Positions 45,977-54,972 of a stretch of 64,000 nucleotides of DNA are shown here, one piece after another. Positions within the stretch are counted from its first letter, which is position 1; the number at the start of each line of letters is the position of its first letter. Source of the stretch: Synechococcus sp. CC9311. Lineage in GTDB: Bacteria > Cyanobacteriota > Cyanobacteriia > PCC-6307 > Cyanobiaceae. The notes under the pieces are model-generated. The model ran no database searches. It had not been told where the DNA came from and saw only the letters and a list, made by a program, of their open reading frames with translations. The position numbers and the translations under genes were made by a program. The stretch lies in contig NC_008319.1 of the NCBI RefSeq assembly GCF_000014585.1, forward strand, positions 1,674,001-1,738,000, given 5' to 3'.

Positions 45977-47494
45977 ATGATCATCGACGACCGCCATTAC
46001 GACGTAATCATCATCGGCAGTGGTGCCGGTGGTGGAACTCTTGCTGGTGCCCTGAGCCGTAAAGGTCACTCCGTGCTCATGCTCGAGCGAGGAGAGGCCA
46101 TGGCTCTCGAAGATCAAAATGTGGCCGATGTGGATCTGTTTCGTAAAGATCGTTATCACCCCAGGAATGAACGCTGGTTTGGGCCCGACGGTGATCCGTT
46201 TGCACCACAAACCACCTATTCGCTCGGCGGCAACACCAAAATCTGGGGCGCAGTCCTGGAACGCATGCGCGAAAAGGATTTTGGTGACGTCCCGTTGCAA
46301 GAAGGGATTTCACCGTCTTGGCCCATGAACTACGACCAGTTAGCTCCTTATTACTCAGCAGCAGAAACGCTGTACCGCGTCCATGGTCGAGCTGGAATCG
46401 ACCCAACCGAACCAGCCCGTTCTGCACCTTTTGAGTATGAGCCAAAACCATTGGTTCCCTTTCTTGAGCCTCTGCGAGAAGCTCTCAAACGCCAGGGATG
46501 TCAGCCCTATGACCTACCGCTGAGCTGGTCCACGAGCCAGGACGATCCGAGTGGAGATTCCCAGCTGTATGGCATCGATCATGCCAATCGTTCCAAGTTA
46601 GAAATCCGAACGCAAGCCACCGTGAAGCGGTTGCACGTGAATCCACTCGGCAGCTCCGTCAAAGGTGTTGAAGCTGACGTAGCAGGAGAAACATGGCTGT
46701 TCAAAGCGGATCTCATCGTGCTGGCCGCAGGAGCCATCAACTCTCCGGCAATCCTGCTGCGATCGCATTCAAGCCATCACCCCCGCGGACTCAACAACGG
46801 ATCCGATCAGGTTGGTCGCAACCTGATGAATCTCCAACTCACCTCCATCCTGCAGCTCGCGACTGAACGCAACGACGGACGTTATTCGCGTTCACTCGGA
46901 ATCAATGACTACTACTGGGGAGACAAAAATGTCTCTTTCCCGCTCGGCCACATTCAGGCCGCGGGAGGCGTCTTGCAAGACGCCCTGTTTGCGGAGTCAC
47001 CGCCGGTGCTGTCCCTTGTCAGCAAAATGATTCCTGATTTTGGGCTGGAGCGACTGGCGTCCCGCTCGGTGGCTTGGTGGGCCATGTCTGAAGTCTTACC
47101 CGACACCCATAACAAGGTCTGGCTGAACAACGATCAGATCCGCATCAACTACATCCACAACAACCGCGAAGCCCATGATCGATTGGTCTACCGCTGGATT
47201 GACACCCTCAAAGCGATCGAAGCCGATCCACTCACTCGGGTCGTGAGTACAGCTCCGACCCACCCCCGGGGCGAAGCGCCCATAAGCGTTGTGGGCTACG
47301 CATGCGGAACCTGTTGCATGGGCATCGATCCAGCGGCTTCGGTGGTCGACGCGACAGGTAAATGTCATGAACTGGACAACCTTTACATTGCCGACACGAG
47401 CGTCTTTCCAAGTTGTCCCAGTGTTGGGCCGGGTCTGACCACCATCGCCTTAGCCCTGCGGCTAGCTGACACGCTCAGCCAGTGCATGAGCTAA
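45977..47494 (+). CDS. GMC-family flavin oxidoreductase, second copy
   Basis: 505 residues. FAD motif VIIIGSGAGGGTLAGAL (about 9-25), YSLGGNTKIWGAVLE (about 83-97), LAAGAINSPAIL, then the C-terminal CGTCCMGIDPAASVV and VFPSCPSVGPGLTTIA motifs. It is a sequence relative of the GMC protein at 31.9 kb but lacks that protein's central C-x2-C-x2-C cluster. Because it directly follows the quinol oxidase operon, it may pass electrons from its substrate to the quinone pool. The substrate is unknown. Confidence 0.86.
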   Translation: MIIDDRHYDVIIIGSGAGGGTLAGALSRKGHSVLMLERGEAMALEDQNVADVDLFRKDRYHPRNERWFGPDGDPFAPQTTYSLGGNTKIWGAVLERMREKDFGDVPLQEGISPSWPMNYDQLAPYYSAAETLYRVHGRAGIDPTEPARSAPFEYEPKPLVPFLEPLREALKRQGCQPYDLPLSWSTSQDDPSGDSQLYGIDHANRSKLEIRTQATVKRLHVNPLGSSVKGVEADVAGETWLFKADLIVLAAGAINSPAILLRSHSSHHPRGLNNGSDQVGRNLMNLQLTSILQLATERNDGRYSRSLGINDYYWGDKNVSFPLGHIQAAGGVLQDALFAESPPVLSLVSKMIPDFGLERLASRSVAWWAMSEVLPDTHNKVWLNNDQIRINYIHNNREAHDRLVYRWIDTLKAIEADPLTRVVSTAPTHPRGEAPISVVGYACGTCCMGIDPAASVVDATGKCHELDNLYIADTSVFPSCPSVGPGLTTIALALRLADTLSQCMS

Positions 47495-47516
47495 CCCAGC
47501 CCAAGAGCTGAAGGGG

Positions 47517-48878
47517 TCAGGCCATCGTTACAAACTCCTCAGAGACCGTCGGATGCAGGGCCATGGTGCGATCGAAATCGGCCTTGGTAGCCCCCATCCC
47601 CACGGCAATAGCAGCCATCTGAATAATTTCAGCGGCATGTTCACCAACCATGTGACATCCGAGCACCTTCTTGCTGCTGGCCTCCAAAACCAGCTTCAAC
47701 AAGCATCGAGGGCCTTGTTGAGGCAAAGCCTGAGCCATGGAGCGAAAACGCGCACGATGAACCACAACCTGATCCGCACCGAGCTTGGCGATGGCTTCCT
47801 CTTCCGATAACCCCACAGTGGCCAGCTCAGGCTGGCTGAACACAGCACTCGCCACTAAGTCGTAGTTCACCTGCCTCGGAGTGCTTCCAAACACACTGTC
47901 CGCAAAGGCACGCCCCTCATCCACCGCAACGGGGGTCAAGCAAATCCGATCCGTCACATCTCCCACAGCAAAAATGTGCGAGTGATTGGTGGCTAGATCT
48001 GCGTCGACTGGAATACGACGCCCCTCAACCACCACGCCAGCAGCATCGAGGCCCAGACCTGACAGAAATGGTTGACGACCAGTTGCCAACAGAACCCCGC
48101 CACAGGGAAGCCGATCGCCGCTCTTGGTGACGACAGTCAAATCCTTCGGTCGGCCCTCAATCGCAGCAAGGCCTTGTCCAAAGCGCAGGTTGATGCCCTT
48201 CTCCTGCATGCCCTCCAGCACAACTCCTGAAAGTTCGCTGTCAAAACCTCTCAAGAGCTGTTCACCCCGGACTAATTGGGTCACCCCTACACCAAGACCT
48301 CGCAGGATGCCAGCAAATTCACAAGCAATAAATCCTGCTCCAACCACCACAACCTGGTCTGGGAAACGCTCCTGCAAAAACATGTCGTCGCTGACCCACG
48401 CAAGCTCAGCCCCTGGAACGTCCGGCCGAACGGGGCGACCGCCCACTGAAATCATCACCCTCTTCGCCTGCAGCACCTGGTCGATCTCGCCCTCACGCTC
48501 TCTAGAGACACCAATGCGATGAGGGTCGAGGAAACGCCCCCAGCCTGTGACCAACTCCACTCCAGCTTTGGCCAAAAACTCGATATGACGAGCATTCAAG
48601 CGATCAACCTCATGACGCACATTGCGCAAAAGAACTGAAGTATCAAATCTTGCGCCCTCAACACTCACTCCATAACTGGACGCCCCCTCCAATTGTTCGG
48701 AGAGAAGAGAGCCGTACACCAGCAGCTTTTTCGGCACGCAGCCACGGATGACACAGGTCCCACCAACGCGATCTCCCTCCACAATCGCCACCTTCGCTCC
48801 ATAACTGGCAGCACGTTTGGCAGCGGCGAGACCTCCAGACCCAGCTCCTAGGACTACAAGATCAAAGCTTTGTTCCAT
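47517..48878 (-). CDS. gor: Glutathione-disulfide reductase
   Basis: 453 residues from ATG 48878 (a GTG three codons upstream is an option). FAD motif VVLGAGSGGLAAAKRA, redox pair Cys42/Cys47 in GGTCVIRGCVPKK, NAD(P) motif VVVVGAGFIACEFAGILRGLG, and the C-terminal HPTVSEEFVTM with the catalytic His. It keeps glutathione reduced with NADPH in the cytoplasm. The gene is convergent with the GMC gene and 22 bp apart. Confidence 0.95.
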   Translation of the reverse strand: MEQSFDLVVLGAGSGGLAAAKRAASYGAKVAIVEGDRVGGTCVIRGCVPKKLLVYGSLLSEQLEGASSYGVSVEGARFDTSVLLRNVRHEVDRLNARHIEFLAKAGVELVTGWGRFLDPHRIGVSREREGEIDQVLQAKRVMISVGGRPVRPDVPGAELAWVSDDMFLQERFPDQVVVVGAGFIACEFAGILRGLGVGVTQLVRGEQLLRGFDSELSGVVLEGMQEKGINLRFGQGLAAIEGRPKDLTVVTKSGDRLPCGGVLLATGRQPFLSGLGLDAAGVVVEGRRIPVDADLATNHSHIFAVGDVTDRICLTPVAVDEGRAFADSVFGSTPRQVNYDLVASAVFSQPELATVGLSEEEAIAKLGADQVVVHRARFRSMAQALPQQGPRCLLKLVLEASSKKVLGCHMVGEHAAEIIQMAAIAVGMGATKADFDRTMALHPTVSEEFVTMA

Positions 48879-49088
48879 GGACTTCACTGTTTTCTGACAT
48901 TTTGGCCGCAGCCTTCAGTGCATGCACCCCACAACAATCGATGCCAATAGAGCTCAGGGATGATTGGCGAGTCAATTCACAACTCAACCTCGGCATAGTG
49001 GGGTGCATGCAGCGTTGAGATCTGCCCTCTGCATCTTCCTGAATACGCCCCCATCCCTGATCACACCAAAGGGTTCAAACTTTTTGAG

Positions 49089-49682
49089 GTGGCCGTTGCT
49101 GACCTTCAACCCACACAGATGTGTGTGGGGATGGCTGAGGTCTGGAATCGGCAACACGATTTCCATGAGGAAAGTGCCGAAGAACGTCGGCGTTATCTCA
49201 ATCGCAAGCCAGTGCCGTTGGTGCGCAATCAGCGCGGAAATCTTTGGATGGTGGATCGTCATCACCGCCTCCGAGCCTTGCTCGAAATGGTTCCAACGAT
49301 CACGACTTACGGCTACGTGATCGACGACCTAACCAGTGACACCAGGGAGGAGTCTCTCCAGGCCCTGCACGCCAAGGGTTGGCTCTATCTTCACGACGGT
49401 AGAGGCAATGGCCCGAGGCCAGCGAAAGATCTGCCGGCCACATTGCTTGGCCTCCAGGATGACCCTTACCGCAGCCTGGTTTGGAAACTGAAGCAGGAGG
49501 GGTTGATCAAGCCACAGCCCTTGATTCCATATCACGAATTTCGTTGGGGCCTCTGGTTGCGCACTCGGCCCATGCCTCCCTTCAGCTCCAAACATTTGGA
49601 TCCAGCCCTGCCTGCAGCACGCAGACTTGCTCGCTCATCAGCGGCATCTCACTTAGCGGGCTGGAAGGGCGGTCATCCTTAA
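49089..49682 (+). CDS. ParB-like (ParBc_2/Srx-type) protein
   Basis: 197 residues from GTG 49089. [20 protein letters not shown] followed by [24 protein letters not shown] is the core of ParB-like nuclease-superfamily domain (ParBc_2). It carries a DRHH motif that could coordinate nucleotide or metal. The frame is open upstream to 48990 with family-like GFKLFEV, so the real start may be non-standard and earlier. It is unlikely to be chromosome-partition ParB, as there is no HTH or parA. Its last four bases overlap dnaA. Confidence 0.72.
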   Translation: MAVADLQPTQMCVGMAEVWNRQHDFHEESAEERRRYLNRKPVPLVRNQRGNLWMVDRHHRLRALLEMVPTITTYGYVIDDLTSDTREESLQALHAKGWLYLHDGRGNGPRPAKDLPATLLGLQDDPYRSLVWKLKQEGLIKPQPLIPYHEFRWGLWLRTRPMPPFSSKHLDPALPAARRLARSSAASHLAGWKGGHP

Positions 49683-51085
49683 CGACGACGTCGAGAGTCA
49701 ATCTGCAACAGATCCTTCACCCGTTGAACCTGACTAGCGAGTTGAGGGTCGGTCGCCAACTTCTTTTCCACTTGTTCAATGGCATAAATCACTGTGGTGT
49801 GATCCTTCCCTCCGAAGGTGTCGCCAATTCTCGGCAAACTCAAATCTGTGCCTTGCCGCATCAGGAACATCCCCACCTGACGAGCCTGACTCACCGCCCG
49901 ACGCCGGCTGCTGCTGCGCATATCATCCGCCGTGACGTCAAACACCTCCGACACCTTTTCGATCACTTGCTGCGGTGTGACATCAACACCCTGGCCGCTG
50001 GGATCGAGCATCGGCGCCACCGACTCGACGGTCATTGGGATTCCAGTGATCGAGGAAAATGCGACAGCCCTAGTAAGCGCTCCCTCAAGCTCGCGAATGT
50101 TGGAGGTGAAGCGGCCAGAGATGTATTGGATTAGGTCTCGAGGAAGCGCAACGCGCTCCTGCTCGGCTTTCTTCTGAAGAATCGCCATTCGAGTCTCCAG
50201 ATCAGGGGCCTGAATATCAGCGATTAATCCCATCGAGAATCGAGAGATTAATCGCTCCTGAAGCCGTGGAATCTGGCTGGGTGGCCTGTCGCTCGCAATC
50301 ACAATCTGTCTCCCAGCGTCATGCAAAGCATTGAAGGTATGAAAGAACTCCTCTTGGGTGTATTCCTTCCCTTCAATGAATTGAATGTCATCAACCAAAA
50401 TGAGATCCGCAGCCCGATAACGGTCACGGAAAGCCTGCATGCCGTCCTTACGAATCGCAGTGATCAGATCATTGGTAAACGTTTCGGTGGATACATAAAA
50501 CACGCGCGCTTCCGGATCAATCTCGAGGCGGTAATGCCCGATTGCCTGCATGAGATGGGTTTTACCTAGGCCCACACCTCCACAGATGAACAGCGGATTG
50601 AATTCACGACCTGGGGCCTCGGCTACTGCCAAAGCAGCCGCATGCGCCATGCGGCTGTTGGGTCCCACCACAAAACGATTGAACACATAGCGCATGTTCA
50701 AGCCGGGCAGCCGCCGAGGAGCAGTGCTTGGCGGTGCAGACACGGCTGCAGCAGCTTCAGCAGCCGTTGAGGCCAGCGGCTGGTTAGAGGTCGACACTCG
50801 CGACAGCGGAGTCGATCCAGACTCAGCGTCTTCATCGTCTTGAGCGAGCACGATTACCTCGATCGGATGACCGATGATCTCCTGCGCCACTTCAGCAATG
50901 GTGCTGGCGTAGTTCTTGCGCAGCCAATTGCTGGCGAAACTATTGGGAGCCTGCAGGGTGAGCATCCGATCCTGAAAGGAGCTGCACCGCGCAGGACGAA
51001 TCCACGTCTCGAAGGTGGGCTTACTGAGGTTGCTCTGAAGGGCGTGCTGCACCTTGTCCCACAGCTCACTGCCCGTCAGCTCCAC
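49679..51085 (-). CDS. dnaA: Chromosomal replication initiator DnaA
   Basis: 468 residues. The N-terminal [22 protein letters not shown] region, a variable linker (about 75-125), the AAA domain with Walker [16 protein letters not shown] and the [13 protein letters not shown] Walker B, then domain IV with [13 protein letters not shown] and the DnaA signature [16 protein letters not shown]. It opens the replication origin. No DnaA-box cluster is apparent in the flanking intergenic DNA, so oriC may not be here. Confidence 0.97.
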   Translation of the reverse strand: MELTGSELWDKVQHALQSNLSKPTFETWIRPARCSSFQDRMLTLQAPNSFASNWLRKNYASTIAEVAQEIIGHPIEVIVLAQDDEDAESGSTPLSRVSTSNQPLASTAAEAAAAVSAPPSTAPRRLPGLNMRYVFNRFVVGPNSRMAHAAALAVAEAPGREFNPLFICGGVGLGKTHLMQAIGHYRLEIDPEARVFYVSTETFTNDLITAIRKDGMQAFRDRYRAADLILVDDIQFIEGKEYTQEEFFHTFNALHDAGRQIVIASDRPPSQIPRLQERLISRFSMGLIADIQAPDLETRMAILQKKAEQERVALPRDLIQYISGRFTSNIRELEGALTRAVAFSSITGIPMTVESVAPMLDPSGQGVDVTPQQVIEKVSEVFDVTADDMRSSSRRRAVSQARQVGMFLMRQGTDLSLPRIGDTFGGKDHTTVIYAIEQVEKKLATDPQLASQVQRVKDLLQIDSRRRR

Positions 51086-51112
51086 ATCCCACCTTCTGCG
51101 AATGCTGAATCT

Positions 51113-51137
51113 ACGCGCCTTATGCCGAGCGGCGCGT
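51113..51137. promoter_or_regulatory. Inverted repeat between dnaA and protease genes
   Basis: ACGCGCC (51113-51119) and GGCGCGT (51131-51137) form a perfect seven-base inverted repeat with an 11-base spacer, placed in the 86 bp between the divergent dnaA and HtrA genes. Its spacing and symmetry suit a repressor or activator site for either gene, but no known factor is recognised. Confidence 0.4.
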
Positions 51138-51171
51138 CTTTAATGAGACCAGTTTCAACACGTTTCTGTTC

Positions 51172-52329
51172 ATGGCAGCTGCCGTCTCCCGCCCCCTGGC
51201 ACGATCCCTGCCCTGGATCGGGATCGGTTTAGTCAGCTTGGCCATGGGAGGGTGTGGGTCGTCCTTGCGTCAACGTCTTGGCTTAGAGCCTGAAGCGAAG
51301 GCACCCGCAACCCTGCCCAAAGTGAGTGATGGGCCTCGTTCAGCCCCTTTGCAACCAGGTCGTAACGTCATCGTCCAAGCCGTTGAAAGGGTTGGTCCGT
51401 CGGTTGTACGCATCGACACCGTGAAACGAGTGTCCAATCCACTCGGCAACTTGTTTGGAGGTGGACCAACCACCCAAAAACAAGCCGGTCAAGGTTCAGG
51501 ATTCATCACACGCTCTGACGGCCTGATCTTCACGAATGCGCATGTGGTGGAAGGCGCTGACAAAGTTGCCGTCACCTTGCCTGACGGTCGCAGCTTCAGT
51601 GGACGCGTTCTCGGCGGCGACCCTTTGACGGATGTGGCCGTGGTGCGCGTGGTGGCTGAAAAGTTACCTGTCGCCCCCCTGGGAAACTCGAACGCACTCA
51701 AACCCGGGGAATGGGCCATCGCGATCGGCAATCCCCTTGGGCTCAACAACACGGTCACAGCAGGCATCATCAGCGCTGTGGATCGAACCAATGCCGTAGG
51801 GGAAGGTCAGCGTGTGCCTTACATCCAAACCGACGCTGCTGTGAATCCTGGAAACAGCGGTGGTCCCCTCATTAACGCCGCAGGACAGGTGATCGGAATC
51901 AACACAGCCATTCGCCAAGCGCCAGGCGCGGGATTGAGTTTTGCCATCCCGATCAATTTGGCCAAGCGCATTGCCCAACAAATCATCAGCACCGGGCAGG
52001 CCTCTCATCCCTTTATCGGTGTACGACTACAAAGCTTGACCCCCCAGTTAGCAAAGGAAATCAACGCCACGAGCAACCTTTGCACCGTGCCCGAACTCAA
52101 CGGCGTGCTCGTGATTGAAGTCGTGGTAGATAGCCCCGCAGCCAAGGCGGGGATTAAGCCTTGTGATTTGATCCGAAACGTGAATGGCTCCGCCGTCAAC
52201 GACCCCTCTGAAGTGCAGCTGGCTGTTGACCGAGGACAGGTAGGTCAGGCCATGCCGCTGATTGTGGAACGTGGTGGAGAACAGCAAACCCTGGAGGTCA
52301 TCCCAGAGGAGCTGCCACGCCAAAGATGA
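51172..52329 (+). CDS. HtrA/Deg-family serine protease, lipoprotein
   Basis: 385 residues. A hydrophobic start with lipobox MGGC (Cys28) suggests a lipid-anchored periplasmic protein. The trypsin-like domain has His124 (TNAHVVEG), Asp154 (PLTDVAVV) and Ser229 (NPGNSGGPL), followed by one PDZ domain (about 278-380). It resembles cyanobacterial HhoA/HhoB/HtrA quality-control proteases. Its stop overlaps the next gene by four bases. Confidence 0.94.
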   Translation: MAAAVSRPLARSLPWIGIGLVSLAMGGCGSSLRQRLGLEPEAKAPATLPKVSDGPRSAPLQPGRNVIVQAVERVGPSVVRIDTVKRVSNPLGNLFGGGPTTQKQAGQGSGFITRSDGLIFTNAHVVEGADKVAVTLPDGRSFSGRVLGGDPLTDVAVVRVVAEKLPVAPLGNSNALKPGEWAIAIGNPLGLNNTVTAGIISAVDRTNAVGEGQRVPYIQTDAAVNPGNSGGPLINAAGQVIGINTAIRQAPGAGLSFAIPINLAKRIAQQIISTGQASHPFIGVRLQSLTPQLAKEINATSNLCTVPELNGVLVIEVVVDSPAAKAGIKPCDLIRNVNGSAVNDPSEVQLAVDRGQVGQAMPLIVERGGEQQTLEVIPEELPRQR

Positions 52330-52964
52330 GTCAATCACCCATCCCAACACTCGTTGTGATGGCTCGCTGGCCAGCTAGCGGTCGCTGCAAACGTCGCCTT
52401 GGCGTCGACATCGGAAGCGAGAAGGCGGCCATCATTCAGCAACGCCTCACCGCCCATACCTTCGCTGTTGTTGAAGCTCTAACCAAACGGGCTGACGTGG
52501 ATGTACAGGTGGCCATGAGCGGAGTGAGTCTGCGATCAGCCCAACGCTCGCTGACCTCCTTACCGCCCTGCACCCTCGTGGATCAGGGTCGGGGATCCCT
52601 AGGGGCTCGCATGCTCCGCCAGATTCATCGTGCGCGCTTCGGGCAACGCCACAAGCCGGTGATTTTGATCGGCACCGATCTTGCAGATCTCTGCCAAAAC
52701 GATCTGCTCCAGGCGATCCAAAGGCTGCAAAACCATCCAATGGTGCTTGGCCCCTCTGCAGATGGTGGGTATTGGTTACTGGGCCTGGGCCCAGCATTAA
52801 CGCGGCTACAGCTCGATGCACTCTTTGCAGCCATGCCATGGGGAACCAACAAGGTGCTTGACATCACTTGTGCTCGCGCTCATGGGCTGGGGCTCATCCC
52901 CCATCGGCTCAGCAGGAAAAACGACATTGATTGTCTTGCTGATCTCAGTGCATGGCAGCGATGA
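52326..52964 (+). CDS. TIGR04282-family glycosyltransferase (DUF2064)
   Basis: 212 residues. VVMARWPASGRCKRRLG (9-25) is the nucleotide-binding N-terminus and GTDLADLC and LGPSADGGYWLLGL (with the metal Asp in TDL) the core; together they mark DUF2064/TIGR04282, linked to arsenosugar synthesis by genome context. The sequence overlaps the protease gene and the next glycosyltransferase (ATGA) by four bases each, so this is a tight three-gene unit. The donor and acceptor are unknown. Confidence 0.82.
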   Translation: MSQSPIPTLVVMARWPASGRCKRRLGVDIGSEKAAIIQQRLTAHTFAVVEALTKRADVDVQVAMSGVSLRSAQRSLTSLPPCTLVDQGRGSLGARMLRQIHRARFGQRHKPVILIGTDLADLCQNDLLQAIQRLQNHPMVLGPSADGGYWLLGLGPALTRLQLDALFAAMPWGTNKVLDITCARAHGLGLIPHRLSRKNDIDCLADLSAWQR

Positions 52965-53716
52965 GCACTAATACCCCAACTCTCAGCGTGGTGATTCCCT
53001 GCCTCAATGAGGCAGAACGTCTCCCGCTTCTCCTCGCTGACCTGCAACGCTGGCCTCTCCCGATCGAGATCACGGTTGTCGATGGTGGCAGCAACGATCA
53101 CAGCCATCGCATCAGCGCTCTTGCTGGTGGTCGTTGCATCACGGAGTATCCACCTGGTCGGGGTAGGCAACTTGCGGCAGGTGCCCGACACTCAATCCAG
53201 AAAAACAAAGGCGAATGGCTTCTCTTTCTCCATGCCGACAGCCGTCTACCAAGCCACTGGGGAAGCAGCGTGCTGGATCGGATTCGGCATCCTGATGCGC
53301 AACGATTCGCATGGTTTTTTGACCTGCGCATTCAACCCAGCACTCCAGCACGACGCCTGTTGGAAGCGGTGATCGCTCTTCGTAGCCGCTGGTGCCAACA
53401 ACCCTATGGAGATCAGGGACTCCTGATCCACAGGTCCCTCTATGAGCGCAGTAATGGCTATGCACCCTTGCCAATAATGGAAGATCTCGACCTTGTGCAG
53501 CGACTCAGCCCACTCACACGCTTGCGTGCTCTTGGCCTGGCAATCACCACCGATGGCCGGCGCTGGGAACGGCTGGGTGTGTTGCGTCGCAGCCTTGAAA
53601 ACGCCCTGTTGCGGCATCGCTGGCGACGTGGGGAATCACCAGCTCGCTTGGCAGCGGAGTACTACGGAAAGGTCATTTCAACCACTCAATTGGAGTACCA
53701 AAAACCACAACGATGA
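52961..53716 (+). CDS. TIGR04283-family glycosyltransferase
   Basis: 251 residues from ATG 52961. GT2 features: LSVVIPCLNEAERLPLLLADL (7-27), VVDGGSNDHS (with Asp for metal), LFLHADSRLP, and a C-terminal PLPIMEDLDLV. The family (TIGR04283) co-occurs with TIGR04282 and is tied to arsenosugar biosynthesis. No arsM-like methyltransferase is in the window. The last 31 bases overlap the convergent GNAT gene. Confidence 0.83.
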   Translation: MSTNTPTLSVVIPCLNEAERLPLLLADLQRWPLPIEITVVDGGSNDHSHRISALAGGRCITEYPPGRGRQLAAGARHSIQKNKGEWLLFLHADSRLPSHWGSSVLDRIRHPDAQRFAWFFDLRIQPSTPARRLLEAVIALRSRWCQQPYGDQGLLIHRSLYERSNGYAPLPIMEDLDLVQRLSPLTRLRALGLAITTDGRRWERLGVLRRSLENALLRHRWRRGESPARLAAEYYGKVISTTQLEYQKPQR

Positions 53717-54189
53717 CCATTGGGCTCTAAGTCCCAGCCAAGTCGGTCATAAAAAGGCAGCACCCCCGGATCTGCGAAGAGCGTGGCGCGCTCCGTTCCC
53801 ATCTCTCTCAGAGCCTCGAGGATGTAATCCATCAACTGACGCCCAAGCCCAGCGCCCTGATACAGGGGATGCACGGCCACATCCCAAATCGTGGCTTCAA
53901 GAACGCCATCTCCAGTGCAGCGTGCAAAGCCCACCAAGCGTGGAATGCGTGGGTCATGGCGCCATAGCCCCACCCTAAGCAAGCTGTTGTCGAGAGCCTT
54001 ACGAACGCGGCGAACAGGTCTGCGACTCCACCCCACCGCCTCTAAAAGCTGTTCCAGCTCTACCAAATCCATCGGACGAGATTGGCTAAACACCAGGCTG
54101 AGCTGCGTATTAGCCGTTTCACAGATCCGAGCCTCTTTCCCATAGGAATGAACCAAAATCTCTTGGGTGAGAGAGGAAGTGCTAGTCAC
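53686..54189 (-). CDS. GNAT-family N-acetyltransferase
   Basis: 167 residues from GTG 54189; a further upstream start would run into the divergent hydrolase gene. The acetyl-CoA site is seen in VAVHPLYQGAGLGRQLMDYIL (R/Q-x-x-G-x-G/A type), and GVLPFYDRLGWD closes the domain. Substrate unknown. A 31-base overlap exists at its 3' end with the glycosyltransferase gene. Confidence 0.8.
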   Translation of the reverse strand: MTSTSSLTQEILVHSYGKEARICETANTQLSLVFSQSRPMDLVELEQLLEAVGWSRRPVRRVRKALDNSLLRVGLWRHDPRIPRLVGFARCTGDGVLEATIWDVAVHPLYQGAGLGRQLMDYILEALREMGTERATLFADPGVLPFYDRLGWDLEPNGHRCGFWYSN

Positions 54190-54225
54190 CCTGTTCTGCG
54201 ACGATTCCTTAATCCTGACGTACCG

Positions 54226-54972
54226 ATGAGCTCTGATCTGCTGCTGATCGCCGTACACGGTTGGATGCTCAGCCGAAAGGTCTGGGCACCGTTTGAAGAA
54301 AGCTGGACTCGCTTAGCAACATCCATTCCTTTGTGGTGTCCTGATTTACCAGGATTTGGAGTGGAGTCTCGACCGCGCCAGCTTCGACCAACCTTGGCGT
54401 CCTACGGACAATGGCTTGCGGAGCAGATTCACGTTCAAGCCAAGGGTCGCCAAGTGGTCTTAATGGGCCACTCGCTGGGAGGAAGCATTGCCCTGCATGC
54501 GGAAACTTCACTACGTCGAAAATGGAATCAGCCACTCTCGGGCCTTGTGATGTTGGCGGCGGGAGGTGGGATCTACCAACCAAGACCGTTTCGACGTCTC
54601 AGATTTGGAGGGCAATTAATTTTGAAACTCCGTCCCACACAATGTCCTGGGCCCATCGGCAAATTGGGGCCATTTCAAGCGGAACAGCGTGCTGCACTGG
54701 GGCTTCTGGTGAACAGCACAACCCGAGGAGCTGTCAAACAGATTCCAAACCTGGTTGCGGGATTGAAAGCCGAAAACCTATGGATTAGTGGTGAACAAGA
54801 CCGTGTGATGGAACCCGGCTATGTGCAACACCTTGCTGAATACAGCGACAAACATTGCCTAAAAGAACTGAAGAAGTGCGGACATCTGGCAATGCAGAGC
54901 CATCCCGACCTGCTTGCAAAAACCATCCATCACTGGCTCATCAATCAAAGTCTGGCGAGCCCTCGCTCCTGA
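54226..54972 (+). CDS. Alpha/beta hydrolase
   Basis: 248 residues from ATG 54226 (the frame is open to 54082 but overlaps the GNAT gene). Nucleophile elbow GHSLGGS, an early VHGWMLS oxyanion segment, Asp in ISGEQDRVM and His in KKCGHLAMQSHPD, so the triad is complete. The substrate is not evident. Its last 28 bases overlap the convergent ABC exporter gene. A 36 bp gap separates it from the divergent GNAT start. Confidence 0.83.
   Translation: MSSDLLLIAVHGWMLSRKVWAPFEESWTRLATSIPLWCPDLPGFGVESRPRQLRPTLASYGQWLAEQIHVQAKGRQVVLMGHSLGGSIALHAETSLRRKWNQPLSGLVMLAAGGGIYQPRPFRRLRFGGQLILKLRPTQCPGPIGKLGPFQAEQRAALGLLVNSTTRGAVKQIPNLVAGLKAENLWISGEQDRVMEPGYVQHLAEYSDKHCLKELKKCGHLAMQSHPDLLAKTIHHWLINQSLASPRS

Noticed and set aside
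49089-49682. Chromosome-partition ParB
   Set aside because: The protein is short, lacks a helix-turn-helix and a parA neighbour; it fits the ParB-like enzyme group instead.
49481-50134. Plus-strand frame of 217 codons
   Set aside because: Antisense to dnaA and alternate frame of the ParB-like gene; no domain.
51086-51171. Replication origin next to dnaA
   Set aside because: No cluster of TTTTCCACA-like boxes was found in the intergenic DNA.
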